Shown: positions 43,810 through 55,314, counted from the stretch's first letter. The stretch: 64,000 nucleotides of DNA from Amycolatopsis sp. WQ 127309 (GCF_023023025.1 NZ_CP095481.1:4650001-4714000); one strand, 5' to 3'. Made by a program: numbers and translations. The notes: generated by a model not told the origin, from the sequence alone.

Positions 43810-44796
43810 GTGCCGGCACTCACGGGGATCGGGGCGGACACCTTCGCCCCACGGATACGGGTGGTCCACGGGTACGAACGCGCCTACCGGATGGCCGGGC
43901 GCGGGCCTGCCCTGCTGTTCCTGCACGGCATCGGCGACGACTCGTCGACCTGGCTGGACCTGCTGGCGTCGCTGTCCGGCGACTACACGGTGATCGCGCC
44001 TGACCTGCTCGGCCACGGCGCGTCGGCCAAGCCGCGCGCGGACTACTCGGTCGCCGCCTACGCGTGCGGCATGCGGGACCTGCTGACGACTTTGGACGTC
44101 GACCGCGTGACGGTGGTCGGGCACTCGCTCGGCGGCGGTGTCGCGATGCAGTTCGCGTACCAGTTCCCGGAGCGCTGCGAACGCCTGGTGCTGGTGGGCT
44201 CGGGCGGGGTCGGCGCAAGCGTCCACCCGCTGCTGCGCCTGGCGGCGGCGCCCGGCGCGGGGCTGGTGATGCCGTTGCTGGGGACCAAACCGGCGCTGGC
44301 CGCGATGCGCGGGTTCGCCGAGCTGCTGCGGATCTCCGAAGGACTCGGGCTCGGCCCGGACCTCGACTACGTGCTGACGCGCTACGTCCGCCTGCTCCAG
44401 CCGAGCAGCCGCACGGCGTTCCTGCGGACGCTCCGCTCGGTCGTCGACTGGCGCGGCCAGGTCGTCAACATGCTCGACCGGTGCTACCTGACCGAGGGCA
44501 TCCCGACGCTGCTGGTGTGGGGCACGGACGACGTCGTCGTGCCGAGCGGCCACGCGCTGCGCGCCCACCAGGCGATGCCGGGCAGCAAGCTGGTGCTGTT
44601 CGAGGGCGCCGGGCACTTCCCACACCGCTCCGACCCGAAGCGGTTCCTGGAGATCCTGCGCGAGTTCCTGACGACGACCCCGGCGGCGCACCACGACCGC
44701 TCCCGCTGGGGTGACCTGCTGCGCTCGGGCCGCCCGGCGGACCTGCCGAACCCGGAGGACGCTCCCGGCACCCCGACGGTCTCGTCGGGCACCTGA
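43810..44796 (+). CDS. Alpha/beta-fold hydrolase
   Basis: 328 residues; GTG 43810. Oxyanion motif LLFLHGIGDDSSTW, nucleophile elbow VVGHSLGGG (Ser106), acid in WGTDDVVVP (Asp240 or 241) and His269 in GAGHFPH complete the triad. Resembles esterases, lipases and epoxide hydrolases of the same size; the substrate is unknown. Disordered Pro-rich C-terminus. TGATCT ends 6 nt before the start, a weak leaderless candidate. Confidence 0.92.
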   Translation: MPALTGIGADTFAPRIRVVHGYERAYRMAGRGPALLFLHGIGDDSSTWLDLLASLSGDYTVIAPDLLGHGASAKPRADYSVAAYACGMRDLLTTLDVDRVTVVGHSLGGGVAMQFAYQFPERCERLVLVGSGGVGASVHPLLRLAAAPGAGLVMPLLGTKPALAAMRGFAELLRISEGLGLGPDLDYVLTRYVRLLQPSSRTAFLRTLRSVVDWRGQVVNMLDRCYLTEGIPTLLVWGTDDVVVPSGHALRAHQAMPGSKLVLFEGAGHFPHRSDPKRFLEILREFLTTTPAAHHDRSRWGDLLRSGRPADLPNPEDAPGTPTVSSGT

Positions 44797-44811
44797 GCAG
44801 CCCCCGTTTCC

Positions 44812-45390
44812 ACGCTACCGGCGGGCACCGACGGTTCCGGGTGGTCGCGGTCGAGTCCTGGCGGTTTGGCGACGTTTGCGTCCGGAAGTCACCGTTGGCG
44901 CGAGCCCGCGGCCTGGACCGGAAGTCGCTAAGCGAGCGTGCACGATCTGCGGACCGCGGAGCTGATGGGCGCACCGCTGGCGCGCGTGTCGCCGCTGAGG
45001 TCCGGAAGTCGCCGTTGGTGCGAGACCGCCGCCTGGGACTGGAAGTCGCTGGGCGAGTGCGCACGACCCTCGGGGCGTGGAGCTGACGGCTGCGCCAGTG
45101 GCGCGCATGCCGCCGCCTGGGGTTGGAAGTCGCCGTTGGCGCGATCTCGCGACTTGCGGCCGGAGTCGCTGGGCGAGTGCGCACGACCGCGGCTGCGGAG
45201 CTGATGGGTGCGCCGCCGGGGGCCGGAATCCACCGTTGGCGCGAGCCCGCCGACGCGCTCGGCGGCCGTTCAAGCGGGGTGCGAACGGTCGAACGCGGCA
45301 CCGGTCGGGGCCGGCGTGCTGGTGGGGGACGGGTGAGCTGATCGAGCACCCCCTGAATTCCCACGTTACCGGCGGGCACCGACAGTTCCG
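44812..45390. repeat. Minisatellite, about 120-bp units, with flanking direct repeats
   Basis: Four copies of a unit beginning GGAAGTC.CCGTTGGCGCGA at about 44884, 45004, 45124 and 45225 (spacing 120, 120, about 100), with conserved GGAAGTCGCTGGGCGAGTGC, GCACGAC and GGAGCTGATGGGCGC. The array is bracketed by direct copies of TACCGGCGGGCACCGAC at about 44816 and 45365. The gap 44797-45514 contains no gene; frames on both strands are artefacts of base composition. Confidence 0.85.
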
Positions 45391-45467
45391 CGCGGAAGCG
45401 GCCCCGGGGACGCGCCGAAGGCCGCCTGCCGAGGGAACGCCGAAGGCCACCTCGATCGGGGACACAC

Positions 45468-45502
45468 CGAAGGCCACCTCCCTAGCTGGGAAGTGGCCTT
45501 CG
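45468..45502 (-). terminator. Terminator of 45515-46039
   Basis: CGAAGGCCAC (45468-45477) and GTGGCCTTCG (45493-45502) pair, with an inner CCC/GGG. Two more direct copies of CGAAGGCC.CCT lie upstream at about 45415 and 45441. Confidence 0.75.
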
Positions 45503-45514
45503 AGAGGAAACCCG

Positions 45515-46039
45515 TCAGTGGCCGAACGCGCTTCGGGCGGCCAGGTCGGCCAGCAGCGCACGTCCCTTCTCCGCGTTGCGTGGCTGGGACAGGACGTCGT
45601 ACCTGCGGGCGACCAGCTGGCTCTGCGAGATGAACCCGCGCTTGTTGCGGTTCGTCGCGTAACCCAGAGCGCCGAACAGCAGGTTGAACCCCAGGCCGGC
45701 GATCAGGCCGATCGCGATCGGGACCAGGCCGGCTCCCGGGTTGAGCAGGCTCAGCACCAGACCGAGGAACAGACCGAACATCGCGCCGGACATCGCCGCG
45801 CTGCTCAGGACCTTGCTCCACGACATCTTGCCCGCGATGCGCTCGACGAGCAGCGGCTCGACGCCCACGATCGTGACGTCGGTGACCGGGAAGTCCGTGC
45901 CCGCGAGGTGGTCGACCGCGCGCTGTGCCTGCTCGTAGGACTCGTACGAACCGATCGGCCAGCCCGTGGGCAGGGTCGGCAGCTGAGGCCGGGCCTGCTG
46001 CTGTTGCCCGATCGTGCTCTGCGTGAATGCTGTGGTCAT
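45515..46039 (-). CDS. General-stress-protein-17M-like membrane protein
   Basis: 174 residues from ATG 46039 (MTTAFTQST) with AGAGAGGTGAG upstream. N-terminal alpha-beta domain (GWPIGSYESYEQAQRAVDHLAG...TDVTIVGVEPLLVERIAG), as in Bacillus YflT/GSP17M; then two transmembrane helices with Gly/Ala-rich hairpin (SSAAMSGAMFGLFLGLVLSLL and AIGLIAGLGFNLLFGALGY) and a basic tail. Probably a stress-response envelope protein; divergent from the glutamylation operon. Confidence 0.9.
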   Translation of the reverse strand: MTTAFTQSTIGQQQQARPQLPTLPTGWPIGSYESYEQAQRAVDHLAGTDFPVTDVTIVGVEPLLVERIAGKMSWSKVLSSAAMSGAMFGLFLGLVLSLLNPGAGLVPIAIGLIAGLGFNLLFGALGYATNRNKRGFISQSQLVARRYDVLSQPRNAEKGRALLADLAARSAFGH

Positions 46040-46168
46040 CGATCTCACCTCTCTTGCCCCGTACAACGTGGGAGTACCCCGGATTCCTCCCGGTCGGACG
46101 GGATTCACAGACTCTTCTCAGCCGGGCATCCCGGACATTCCACCACGCCGCGACAACGTCACTGCAAT

Positions 46169-46224
46169 GGGTCAAGAAAATACCTTTTCGAGGGTTGACC
46201 CGTCGCGCGCCACCAGGGTAGGAA
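46169..46224 (+). promoter_or_regulatory. Promoter and operator of the gamma-glutamylation operon
   Basis: TTGACC (46195-46200) and TAGGAA (46219-46224), 18-nt spacing, form a promoter. GGGTCAA (46169-46175) and TTGACCC (46195-46201) are an inverted repeat overlapping the -35, a likely repressor site. Confidence 0.6.
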
Positions 46225-46264
46225 GGACCGGCAAAGGATTCGCATCAAACCTTTGGGGTAGCTG

Positions 46265-47629
46265 ATGGCACGCAGGCGAGGCATGCTCACCCTCGACGAA
46301 CTCCGGGAGCTCGTCGAGGCGGGCACGATCGACACCGTGCTCGTCGCGATCACGGACATGCAGGGCAGGCTCCAGGGCAAGCGCTGCGCGGCGGAGTACT
46401 TCCTCGACGAGGTCGTCGGGCACGCGACCGAGGCCTGCAACTACCTGCTCGCGGTGGACGTCGACATGAACACCGTCGACGGCTACGCGCTCTCGTCGTG
46501 GGACAGCGGGTACGGCGACTTCGTGCTGCGGCCCGACTTCGAAACCCTGCGGCTGGTGCCGTGGCAGGAGGGCACCGCCCTGGTGCTGGCCGACGTCGAG
46601 CGCGTGCAGGGCGGGCCCGTGTCGGTGTCGCCGCGCCAGATCCTGCGCCGCCAGCTCGAACGGCTCGCCGAGCGCGGGCTCGGCGCCTTCGTCGGGACCG
46701 AGCTCGAGTTCATCGTCTTCGACGACACCTACGAAGCCGCCTGGGACAAGCGCTACCACGGCCTCAAGCCGGCCAACCAGTACAACGTCGACTACTCGAT
46801 GCTCGGCACCGCGCGCCTCGAGCCGCTGCTGCGCCGCATCCGCAACGACATGGCCGGTGCCGGGCTCTACCCCGAGTCCGCCAAGGGCGAGTGCAACCCC
46901 GGCCAGCAGGAGATCGCCTTCCGCTTCACCGACGCGCTCGCCACCTGCGACAACCACAGCGTCTACAAGAACGGCGCCAAGGAGATCGCCGCGCAGGAGG
47001 GCAAGAGCCTCACCTTCATGGCGAAGTACAACGAGCGTGAGGGCAACTCCTGCCACATCCACATCAGCCTGCGCGCCACCGAAGGCGGCGCGGTGCTCGC
47101 CGGCGACCGTGAGCACGGCTTCTCGAAACTGATGGAGCACTTCCTCGCCGGGCAGCTGGCCGCGCTGCACGAGCTGACCTACTTCCTCGCGCCGAACATC
47201 AACTCCTACAAGCGGTTCGTGCCCGGCAGCTTCGCGCCGACGGCCATCGCCTGGGGCACCGACAACCGCACCTGCGCGCTGCGCGTCGTCGGGCACGGCG
47301 AGTCGCTGCGCGTCGAGAACCGCGTGCCGGGCGGGGACGTCAACCCGTACCTCGCCGTCGCCGCGCTGATCGCAGCCGGTCTGCACGGCATCGAGAACGA
47401 GCTGGAGCTGGAAGAACCCTTCACCGGCAACGCCTACAACTCCGGCCGCGACACGGTGCCGACCACCCTGCCCGAAGCCGCCGCCGCGCTCGCGGGCAGC
47501 GAGCTGGCCCGCGCGGCCTTCGGCGAGGACGTCGTCGAGCACTACCTGAACGCGGCGAAGATCGAGGTGGACGCGTACAACGCCGCCGTCACCGACTGGG
47601 AGCGGGTTCGTGGCTTCGAGCGCCTCTGA
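46265..47629 (+). CDS. Glutamine-synthetase-like gamma-glutamylamine ligase
   Basis: 454 residues, full-length GS fold: FVGTELEFIVFDD (catalytic Glu pair), KGECNPGQQEIAF, GNSCHIHISL (His), NINSYKRFVPGSFAPTAIAWG and NRTCALRVVG, RVENRVPGGDVNPYLA. It lacks the adenylylation loop of GlnA1. Its place before a glutamine-amidohydrolase, an aldehyde dehydrogenase and an SDR matches Streptomyces GlnA3/GlnA4-type enzymes, which glutamylate polyamines or ethanolamine with ATP. Which amine is used here is unknown. Confidence 0.92.
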   Translation: MARRRGMLTLDELRELVEAGTIDTVLVAITDMQGRLQGKRCAAEYFLDEVVGHATEACNYLLAVDVDMNTVDGYALSSWDSGYGDFVLRPDFETLRLVPWQEGTALVLADVERVQGGPVSVSPRQILRRQLERLAERGLGAFVGTELEFIVFDDTYEAAWDKRYHGLKPANQYNVDYSMLGTARLEPLLRRIRNDMAGAGLYPESAKGECNPGQQEIAFRFTDALATCDNHSVYKNGAKEIAAQEGKSLTFMAKYNEREGNSCHIHISLRATEGGAVLAGDREHGFSKLMEHFLAGQLAALHELTYFLAPNINSYKRFVPGSFAPTAIAWGTDNRTCALRVVGHGESLRVENRVPGGDVNPYLAVAALIAAGLHGIENELELEEPFTGNAYNSGRDTVPTTLPEAAAALAGSELARAAFGEDVVEHYLNAAKIEVDAYNAAVTDWERVRGFERL

Positions 47630-48329
47630 CGACCGGCCGGTCATCGGGCTGACCACCTACCTCGAGCCCGCGAAGTTCCTCGTGTGGGACACGGAAGTCG
47701 CGCTGCTGCACCGCGTCTACGTCGAGTGCGTCGTCGCCGCGGGCGGCATTCCGGTGCTGCTGCCACCGATGAGTGACGCGTACGATCGGCTGATGTCCAC
47801 AGTGGACGGCCTGGTGCTGACCGGCGGCGCCGACGTCGAGCCGCAGCGCTACGGCCAGGAGCAGCACCCCAAGACCTACGTCCGCCCGCAGCGCGACGCG
47901 TTCGAGTTCGGCCTGTTCGAAGCGGCGCGTCGCCACCAGAAGCCCGTGCTCGGCGTGTGCCGCGGCCTGCAGGTGATCAGCGTCGCCCTCGGCGGCACCC
48001 TGGTCCAGCACCTGCCCGAGGCCCGTGAATCCACCGAGCACCAGCCCGCGCCGGCGACGTTCGGCCAGGGCGTCGTCACCCTGGCCGACGGCAGCCGCGC
48101 CGCGCGGATCCTGGGGCCGGAGACCAAGACCCTGTGCTACCACCACCAGGCGATCGACCGGCTCGGCGAGGGCCTCGACCCGGTCGGCTGGTCCGCCGAC
48201 GGCACCATCGAAGCCGCCGAGGCGCCGGGTGAGGACTTCCTGCTCGGCGTCCAGTGGCACCCCGAGCAGCACACCGACGACGTCCGGCTGTTCCAGGCCC
48301 TGGTCGCGGCAAGCAAGGAGAGGGCATGA
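47610..48329 (+). CDS. puuD: Gamma-glutamyl-gamma-aminobutyrate hydrolase-like class I amidohydrolase
   Basis: 239 residues; GTG 47610 lies 20 nt inside the ligase gene. Class I amidotransferase fold: nucleophile Cys117 in GVCRGLQ, and His217/Glu219 in QWHPEQ. PuuD family members remove the gamma-glutamyl group at the end of glutamylated amine breakdown. Stop overlaps the next start (ATGA). Confidence 0.93.
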   Translation: MASSASDDRPVIGLTTYLEPAKFLVWDTEVALLHRVYVECVVAAGGIPVLLPPMSDAYDRLMSTVDGLVLTGGADVEPQRYGQEQHPKTYVRPQRDAFEFGLFEAARRHQKPVLGVCRGLQVISVALGGTLVQHLPEARESTEHQPAPATFGQGVVTLADGSRAARILGPETKTLCYHHQAIDRLGEGLDPVGWSADGTIEAAEAPGEDFLLGVQWHPEQHTDDVRLFQALVAASKERA

Positions 48330-49690
48330 CCAGCTTCGAGGTGATCAACCCCGCCACCGAGCAGGTGGTGCGGTCGGTCGCGCTGACCAGCGCCGACGAG
48401 ACCGACGCGGCGATCGCCCGCGCCCAGGCGGCGTTCCCGGCCTGGCGCGACGTCGCCCCCGGCGACCGCGCGCGGCTGCTGCGCCGCTTCGCCGACGCCG
48501 TCGAGGCCGACATCGAGCACCTCGCGCGGCTGGAGGTCGAGAACTCCGGGCACACCATCGGCAACGCGCGCTGGGAGGCGGGCAACGTCCGCGACGTGCT
48601 CAACTACTACTCCGCCGCGCCGGAACGCCTGATCGGACAGCAGATCCCGGCGCCGGGCGGGGTCAACGTCACCTTCCACGAGCCGCTCGGCGTGGTCGGC
48701 GTGATCGTGCCGTGGAACTTCCCGATGCCGATCGCCGGCTGGGGGTTCGCGCCCGCGCTCGCCGCCGGCAACACCGTCGTGCTCAAGCCCGCCGAACTGA
48801 CCCCGCTCACCGCGATCCGGCTCGGCGAGCTGGCGCGCGAGGCCGGCATCCCGGAAGACGTCTTCCAGGTGCTGCCCGGCAAGGGATCCGTTGTCGGACA
48901 ACGGTTCGTGGACCATCCGGCGGTGCGCAAGGTCGTCTTCACCGGCTCCACCGAGGTCGGCAAGCAGATCATGGCCGGCTGCGCGGCGCGGGTGAAGCGC
49001 GTGACGCTGGAGCTGGGCGGCAAGAACGCGAACGTCGTCTTCGCCGACGCCGACCTGGAGAAAGCCGCGGCGACCGCGCCCTACGGCGTCTTCGACAACG
49101 CCGGCCAGGACTGCTGCGCCCGGTCGCTGATCCTGGTGCAGGCGAGCGTCTACGACCGGTTCATGGAGCTGCTGGAACCCGCCGTCCACGGCGTCGTCGT
49201 CGGCGATCCCGCCGAGGAAAAGACGGAGATGGGGCCGCTGATCTCCGCGGCGCACCGGGAGAAGGTCGCGTCCTACGTGCCGGACGACGCGCCCGTCGCG
49301 TTCCGCGGCACCGCACCCGCCGGGCCCGGCTTCTGGTTCCCGCCGACCGTCCTGACCCCGCCGGACCTGCGGCACCCGGCCGCGGCCGACGAGGTCTTCG
49401 GCCCGGTCGTGGCCGTCGTGCCGTTCACCGACGAAGCGGACGCGGTGCGGCAGGCCAACACCACCGAGTACGGCCTGTCCGGCTCGATCTGGACCCGCGA
49501 CACCGGCCGCGCGTTCCGCGTGGCGCGCGCCGTCGAGGCCGGCAACCTGTCGGTCAACTCGCACTCGTCGGTGCGCTACTGGACGCCCTTCGGCGGCTTC
49601 AAGCAGTCCGGCCTCGGCCGCGAGCTGGGCCCCGACGCCCCGACGGCGTTCACCGAGACCAAGAACGTTTTCATCAGCACGGAGGAGTAA
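48326..49690 (+). CDS. NAD(P)-dependent aldehyde dehydrogenase
   Basis: 454 residues; ATG 48326 with AAGGAGAGGG upstream. GFAPALAAGNTVVLKPAELTP (cofactor), FTGSTEVGK, general base Glu229 in LELGGKN, nucleophile Cys263 in NAGQDCCA. Would oxidise the gamma-glutamyl-aminoaldehyde, or gamma-glutamylated acetaldehyde, formed from the amine. No amine oxidase or aminotransferase is present in the operon, so that step is encoded elsewhere. Stop shares one base with the next start. Confidence 0.95.
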   Translation: MTSFEVINPATEQVVRSVALTSADETDAAIARAQAAFPAWRDVAPGDRARLLRRFADAVEADIEHLARLEVENSGHTIGNARWEAGNVRDVLNYYSAAPERLIGQQIPAPGGVNVTFHEPLGVVGVIVPWNFPMPIAGWGFAPALAAGNTVVLKPAELTPLTAIRLGELAREAGIPEDVFQVLPGKGSVVGQRFVDHPAVRKVVFTGSTEVGKQIMAGCAARVKRVTLELGGKNANVVFADADLEKAAATAPYGVFDNAGQDCCARSLILVQASVYDRFMELLEPAVHGVVVGDPAEEKTEMGPLISAAHREKVASYVPDDAPVAFRGTAPAGPGFWFPPTVLTPPDLRHPAAADEVFGPVVAVVPFTDEADAVRQANTTEYGLSGSIWTRDTGRAFRVARAVEAGNLSVNSHSSVRYWTPFGGFKQSGLGRELGPDAPTAFTETKNVFISTEE

Positions 49691-50457
49691 TGGTCCAGCG
49701 TTTCGAAGGCCGCGTCGCGGTGATCACGGGCGGCGCGAGCGGCATCGGCCTCGCCTCGGCCCGCCGTCTGGCGAGCGAAGGCGCGAAGGTCGTCATCGCC
49801 GACCTGACGCCGGAATCCGGCAAAGCCGCCGCCGACGAGGTCGACGGCCTGTTCGTGCAGGCCGACGTCACCGACGCCGAGCAGGTGGAAGCCCTCTACC
49901 GGACCACGGCCGAGCAGTTCGGCTCGATCGACGTCGCGTTCAACAACGCCGGCATCTCGCCGCCCGAGGACGACTCGATCCTGACCACCGGGATCGAGGC
50001 CTGGGAACGGGTCCAGCGCGTCAACCTGACGTCGGTCTACCTGTGCTGCAAGGCGGTCCTGCCCTACATGCAGCGCCAGGGCAAGGGCTCGATCGTCAAC
50101 ACGGCGTCGTTCGTGGCGGTGATGGGCGCGGCGACGTCGCAGATCTCCTACACCGCGTCGAAGGGCGGCGTGCTCGCCATGAGCCGCGAGCTCGGCGTGC
50201 AGTTCGCGCGGGAGAACATCCGCGTCAACGCGCTGTGCCCGGGGCCGGTGAACACGCCGCTGCTCAAGGAGCTGTTCGCGAAGGACCCGGAACGCGCGGC
50301 GCGGCGCCTGGTCCACGTCCCGGTCGGCCGGTTCGCCGAGCCCGACGAGATCGCGGCGGCCGTCGCGTTCCTGGCCAGCGACGACGCCAGCTTCATCACG
50401 GCGTCCCAGTTCCTGGTGGACGGCGGCATCTCCGGCGCTTACGTCACCCCGATCTAA
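49690..50457 (+). CDS. Short-chain dehydrogenase/reductase
   Basis: 255 residues. Rossmann motif TGGASGIG (13-20), NNAG (85-88), catalytic Ser140, Tyr154 and Lys158 (SYTASKGG), and the C-terminal quaternary-contact strand. NAD(P)-dependent alcohol/ketone interconversion. Fourth gene of the glutamylation operon, perhaps reducing or oxidising the side-product. The stop overlaps by 4 nt with the convergent gene below. Confidence 0.93.
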   Translation: MVQRFEGRVAVITGGASGIGLASARRLASEGAKVVIADLTPESGKAAADEVDGLFVQADVTDAEQVEALYRTTAEQFGSIDVAFNNAGISPPEDDSILTTGIEAWERVQRVNLTSVYLCCKAVLPYMQRQGKGSIVNTASFVAVMGAATSQISYTASKGGVLAMSRELGVQFARENIRVNALCPGPVNTPLLKELFAKDPERAARRLVHVPVGRFAEPDEIAAAVAFLASDDASFITASQFLVDGGISGAYVTPI

Positions 50458-50651
50458 CGGCGCGTCGGTTTCTTGACGCCGTAGACCTCCCTCAGGTACT
50501 TCCACGCGGCGTTGAGCTTCTTGCGCTCTTCGGAGATCTCCCGTTCCCGCCGCCGCAGGATCCGCGTGGCGACCTCGGCGGCGAGGAACGCGCCGGCGGC
50601 GAAGGTGAGCACGCCGACGATCAGGGTCAGGGTGACGACAGTGGTGGTCAT
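50454..50651 (-). CDS. Small single-pass membrane protein
   Basis: 65 residues from ATG 50651 (MTTTVVTL) with GGTGAG upstream. One helix (VVTLTLIVGVLTFAAGAFLAA), then a basic amphipathic tail (RILRRREREISEERKKLNAAW). The 3' end overlaps the SDR gene tail-to-tail by 4 nt. Function unknown. Confidence 0.7.
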   Translation of the reverse strand: MTTTVVTLTLIVGVLTFAAGAFLAAEVATRILRRREREISEERKKLNAAWKYLREVYGVKKPTRR

Positions 50652-50692
50652 GCTCACCAGCGTCGGCGCCGTGTGGGCGGTTTGTCCCTGCG

Positions 50693-50719
50693 CAAAGCTA
50701 GCGGGTTTCGTTAGCTTTG
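50693..50719. promoter_or_regulatory. Palindromic operator before the XRE-type gene
   Basis: CAAAGCTA (50693-50700) and TAGCTTTG (50712-50719), extended by GC/GT to 9 of 10, 4 nt before the GTG at 50724. Probably autoregulatory; it may also serve the divergent small gene. Confidence 0.65.
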
Positions 50720-50723
50720 TGAG

Positions 50724-52025
50724 GTGACGCACTGGCGCGCCGACGAGTGGGCGGAAGCGGTCCGGGCCGGGATCCGGGCCCGCGGGCTCTCCTTCGACGA
50801 AGCCGCGCGGCGGATCGGCGTGCCGACGTCCACCCTGCGCAGCTGGGTCGAGCACCGGCACGCGCCGAAGGTGACCGTCTTCGACCACTGGGCCCAGCTC
50901 GCCGAGGTCACCGGGCTCGGCGAGGCCGAGCTGCTGCGCGTCGCCGGCGTGCTGCCCGAGTCGCTGGCCACGCCGGTGCACGTCGCGCAGGCCGCGAAGT
51001 CGCTGCGGGAAGGCATCGAGCGGGCCGGGGACTTCCTGCGGCAGGCCACCGCGCTCGTCTACTCCTCGCCCGGCACGCAGGTGGCGAACGCGATCGCCGC
51101 GTCGCCGATCGACTGGGAGATGCGGATCCGCTCGGCCACCCGCGGCGACGAGATCCGCGTCACCTACCACCACTACGTCGGGATCGTGCCGCCCCGCGAC
51201 TTCCCGCACTCCGACGCCGAGGCGCGGCGGATCATCGAACGCGAGATCCTCGGCGGCCTCTGGCAGCCGCTCGGGCTGTACTGGCGGGTCGCCGAGCCGC
51301 ACGACTGGGACGACCCGCCGCGCCTCGTGATCCAGGTGCCCGAGCAGGAGGCGTCCCGCCCGCCGTCGCCGTCGCCGCCGTTCGTGACGGCACCGCCGAT
51401 CGTGGTGCTGTCGCCGATCTGGGGCTACGGCGAGCTGCTCGCGTCGCTGGTCGCGGACGGCCTCGGGTTCGGCAACGTCGACTTCCGCTACTTCGGCCTG
51501 CCGGACGCGATGGCCGGCCGGCTCCGGATCACCGCGCGCGAGCTGGCCGAGCCGGCGCCGCGGCTGGTGCACGCGGTGCCGCCGATCATGCTGCTGCACG
51601 GCCTCGAGGTGCCGGACCTGACCGGCCGGCTCCCGGTCGTGGTCCGCTACGGCCCGCGGATGCGCGCCCGCGCCGCCCGGATCTACCGCGAGCCGCTGCT
51701 CGAGGCGGGTTTCACCGACCCGGCGGACGGCGCCCAGGCGATCGAGACGGCCGTCGACGCGGTGGTCGCCCGGCTGCCGGGCGAGTACTTCGAGGTGACC
51801 CTCGACGACACGGACGTCTTCGACGGCGACCGGCCGTCCCTGGACCGGCTCAACGACTCGGTGGCGTGGCTCGCGGAGCAGGTGGTGGAGCACGTCCTGC
51901 TGGGCGCGGGCCTTCCGCCGGTCCCGCTGGGCGGGCCGTTGAAACGGCTGGTGCTGCCCTCGGGCCGGGTCCGCCGCCCACCTGCGCTGGCGAGCGCGGT
52001 CACCCGCCGGTTCACCGACCGCTGA
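50724..52025 (+). CDS. XRE/HTH-domain transcriptional regulator with large C-terminal domain
   Basis: 433 residues; GTG 50724. HTH in residues 1-70 (AVRAGIRARGLSFDEAARRIG, TSTLRSWVEHRHAP). The remaining 360 residues show no recognised domain; patterns include VTYHHYVGIVPPRDFPHSD, LSPIWGYGELLASLVADGLG and VVVRYGPRMRARAARIYREP, compatible with a nucleotide- or ligand-sensing fold. Followed by a 23-bp perfect inverted repeat. Confidence 0.85.
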   Translation: MTHWRADEWAEAVRAGIRARGLSFDEAARRIGVPTSTLRSWVEHRHAPKVTVFDHWAQLAEVTGLGEAELLRVAGVLPESLATPVHVAQAAKSLREGIERAGDFLRQATALVYSSPGTQVANAIAASPIDWEMRIRSATRGDEIRVTYHHYVGIVPPRDFPHSDAEARRIIEREILGGLWQPLGLYWRVAEPHDWDDPPRLVIQVPEQEASRPPSPSPPFVTAPPIVVLSPIWGYGELLASLVADGLGFGNVDFRYFGLPDAMAGRLRITARELAEPAPRLVHAVPPIMLLHGLEVPDLTGRLPVVVRYGPRMRARAARIYREPLLEAGFTDPADGAQAIETAVDAVVARLPGEYFEVTLDDTDVFDGDRPSLDRLNDSVAWLAEQVVEHVLLGAGLPPVPLGGPLKRLVLPSGRVRRPPALASAVTRRFTDR

Positions 52026-52041
52026 CCCCGCAGGTCCCCTA

Positions 52042-52124
52042 CGCCCCAATGTGGCGTTGGGTGCGTTCAACGCACCCAATGTGGCGTTCGGTGCGTCAGA
52101 TGCACCCAACGCCACATTGGGGCG
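52042..52124. terminator. Long inverted repeat, terminator-like intergenic element
   Basis: Arms 52042-52064 and 52102-52124 are 23-bp perfect complements with core AATGTGGCGTTGGGTGC; the 37-nt centre contains an internal near copy (GCACCCAATGTGGCGTT). 17 nt after the XRE-type gene. Probably a terminator derived from a dispersed palindrome. Confidence 0.75.
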
Positions 52125-52239
52125 CTCGGTGCGGGGCCGGTCGAGGCGGGCTCGAGGGTCGGTGTGGTGTTGGCCGGGTGAAGTAGACGGGGGTTGAACC
52201 CGGCAGGTACGGTAGCCGCCATAACTGCAGATCGGGCCG

Positions 52240-52432
52240 TCGAGCCGAGGCGGGAGAGCCCTCACGAAGTCAGTGGGGCACCGAAGGAGCAAACTCCCCG
52301 GAATCTCTCAGGTACCTGCTACCGCTTCGTGCGAGGCCACTCTGGAAAGCAGGCGCACCCGCGCCTCACCCAAGGTGAAAGCCGTGTCTCACACGGTGAA
52401 ACTCTCAGGTGCCATGACAGAGGGGGAGTTCC
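52240..52432 (+). ncRNA. Tandem glycine riboswitch
   Basis: Two aptamers in series before gcvP. First: GCGGGAGAG, GGCACCGAAGGAGCAA, AATCTCTCAGGTACC. Second: CCACTCTGGAAAG, CACCCAAGGTGAAAGCC, GTGAAACTCTCAGGTGCC, ending ATGACAGAGGGGGA. These are the conserved glycine-binding cores. In homologues glycine turns the downstream gene on. Thirteen nt separate the end from gcvP GTG 52445, so control of translation or early termination is likely. Confidence 0.93.
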
Positions 52433-52444
52433 CAGCGCACCGTT

Positions 52445-55306
<2,862 letters not shown>

Positions 55307-55314
55307 GCTCACAC

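Noticed and set aside
37290..45390. CRISPR arrays
   Set aside because: Units are long (74-120 bp), without unique spacers or cas genes.
44815..45561. Arg-rich frames on both strands over the 120-bp array
   Set aside because: Frames follow the repeat and lack start signals; no homologous domain.
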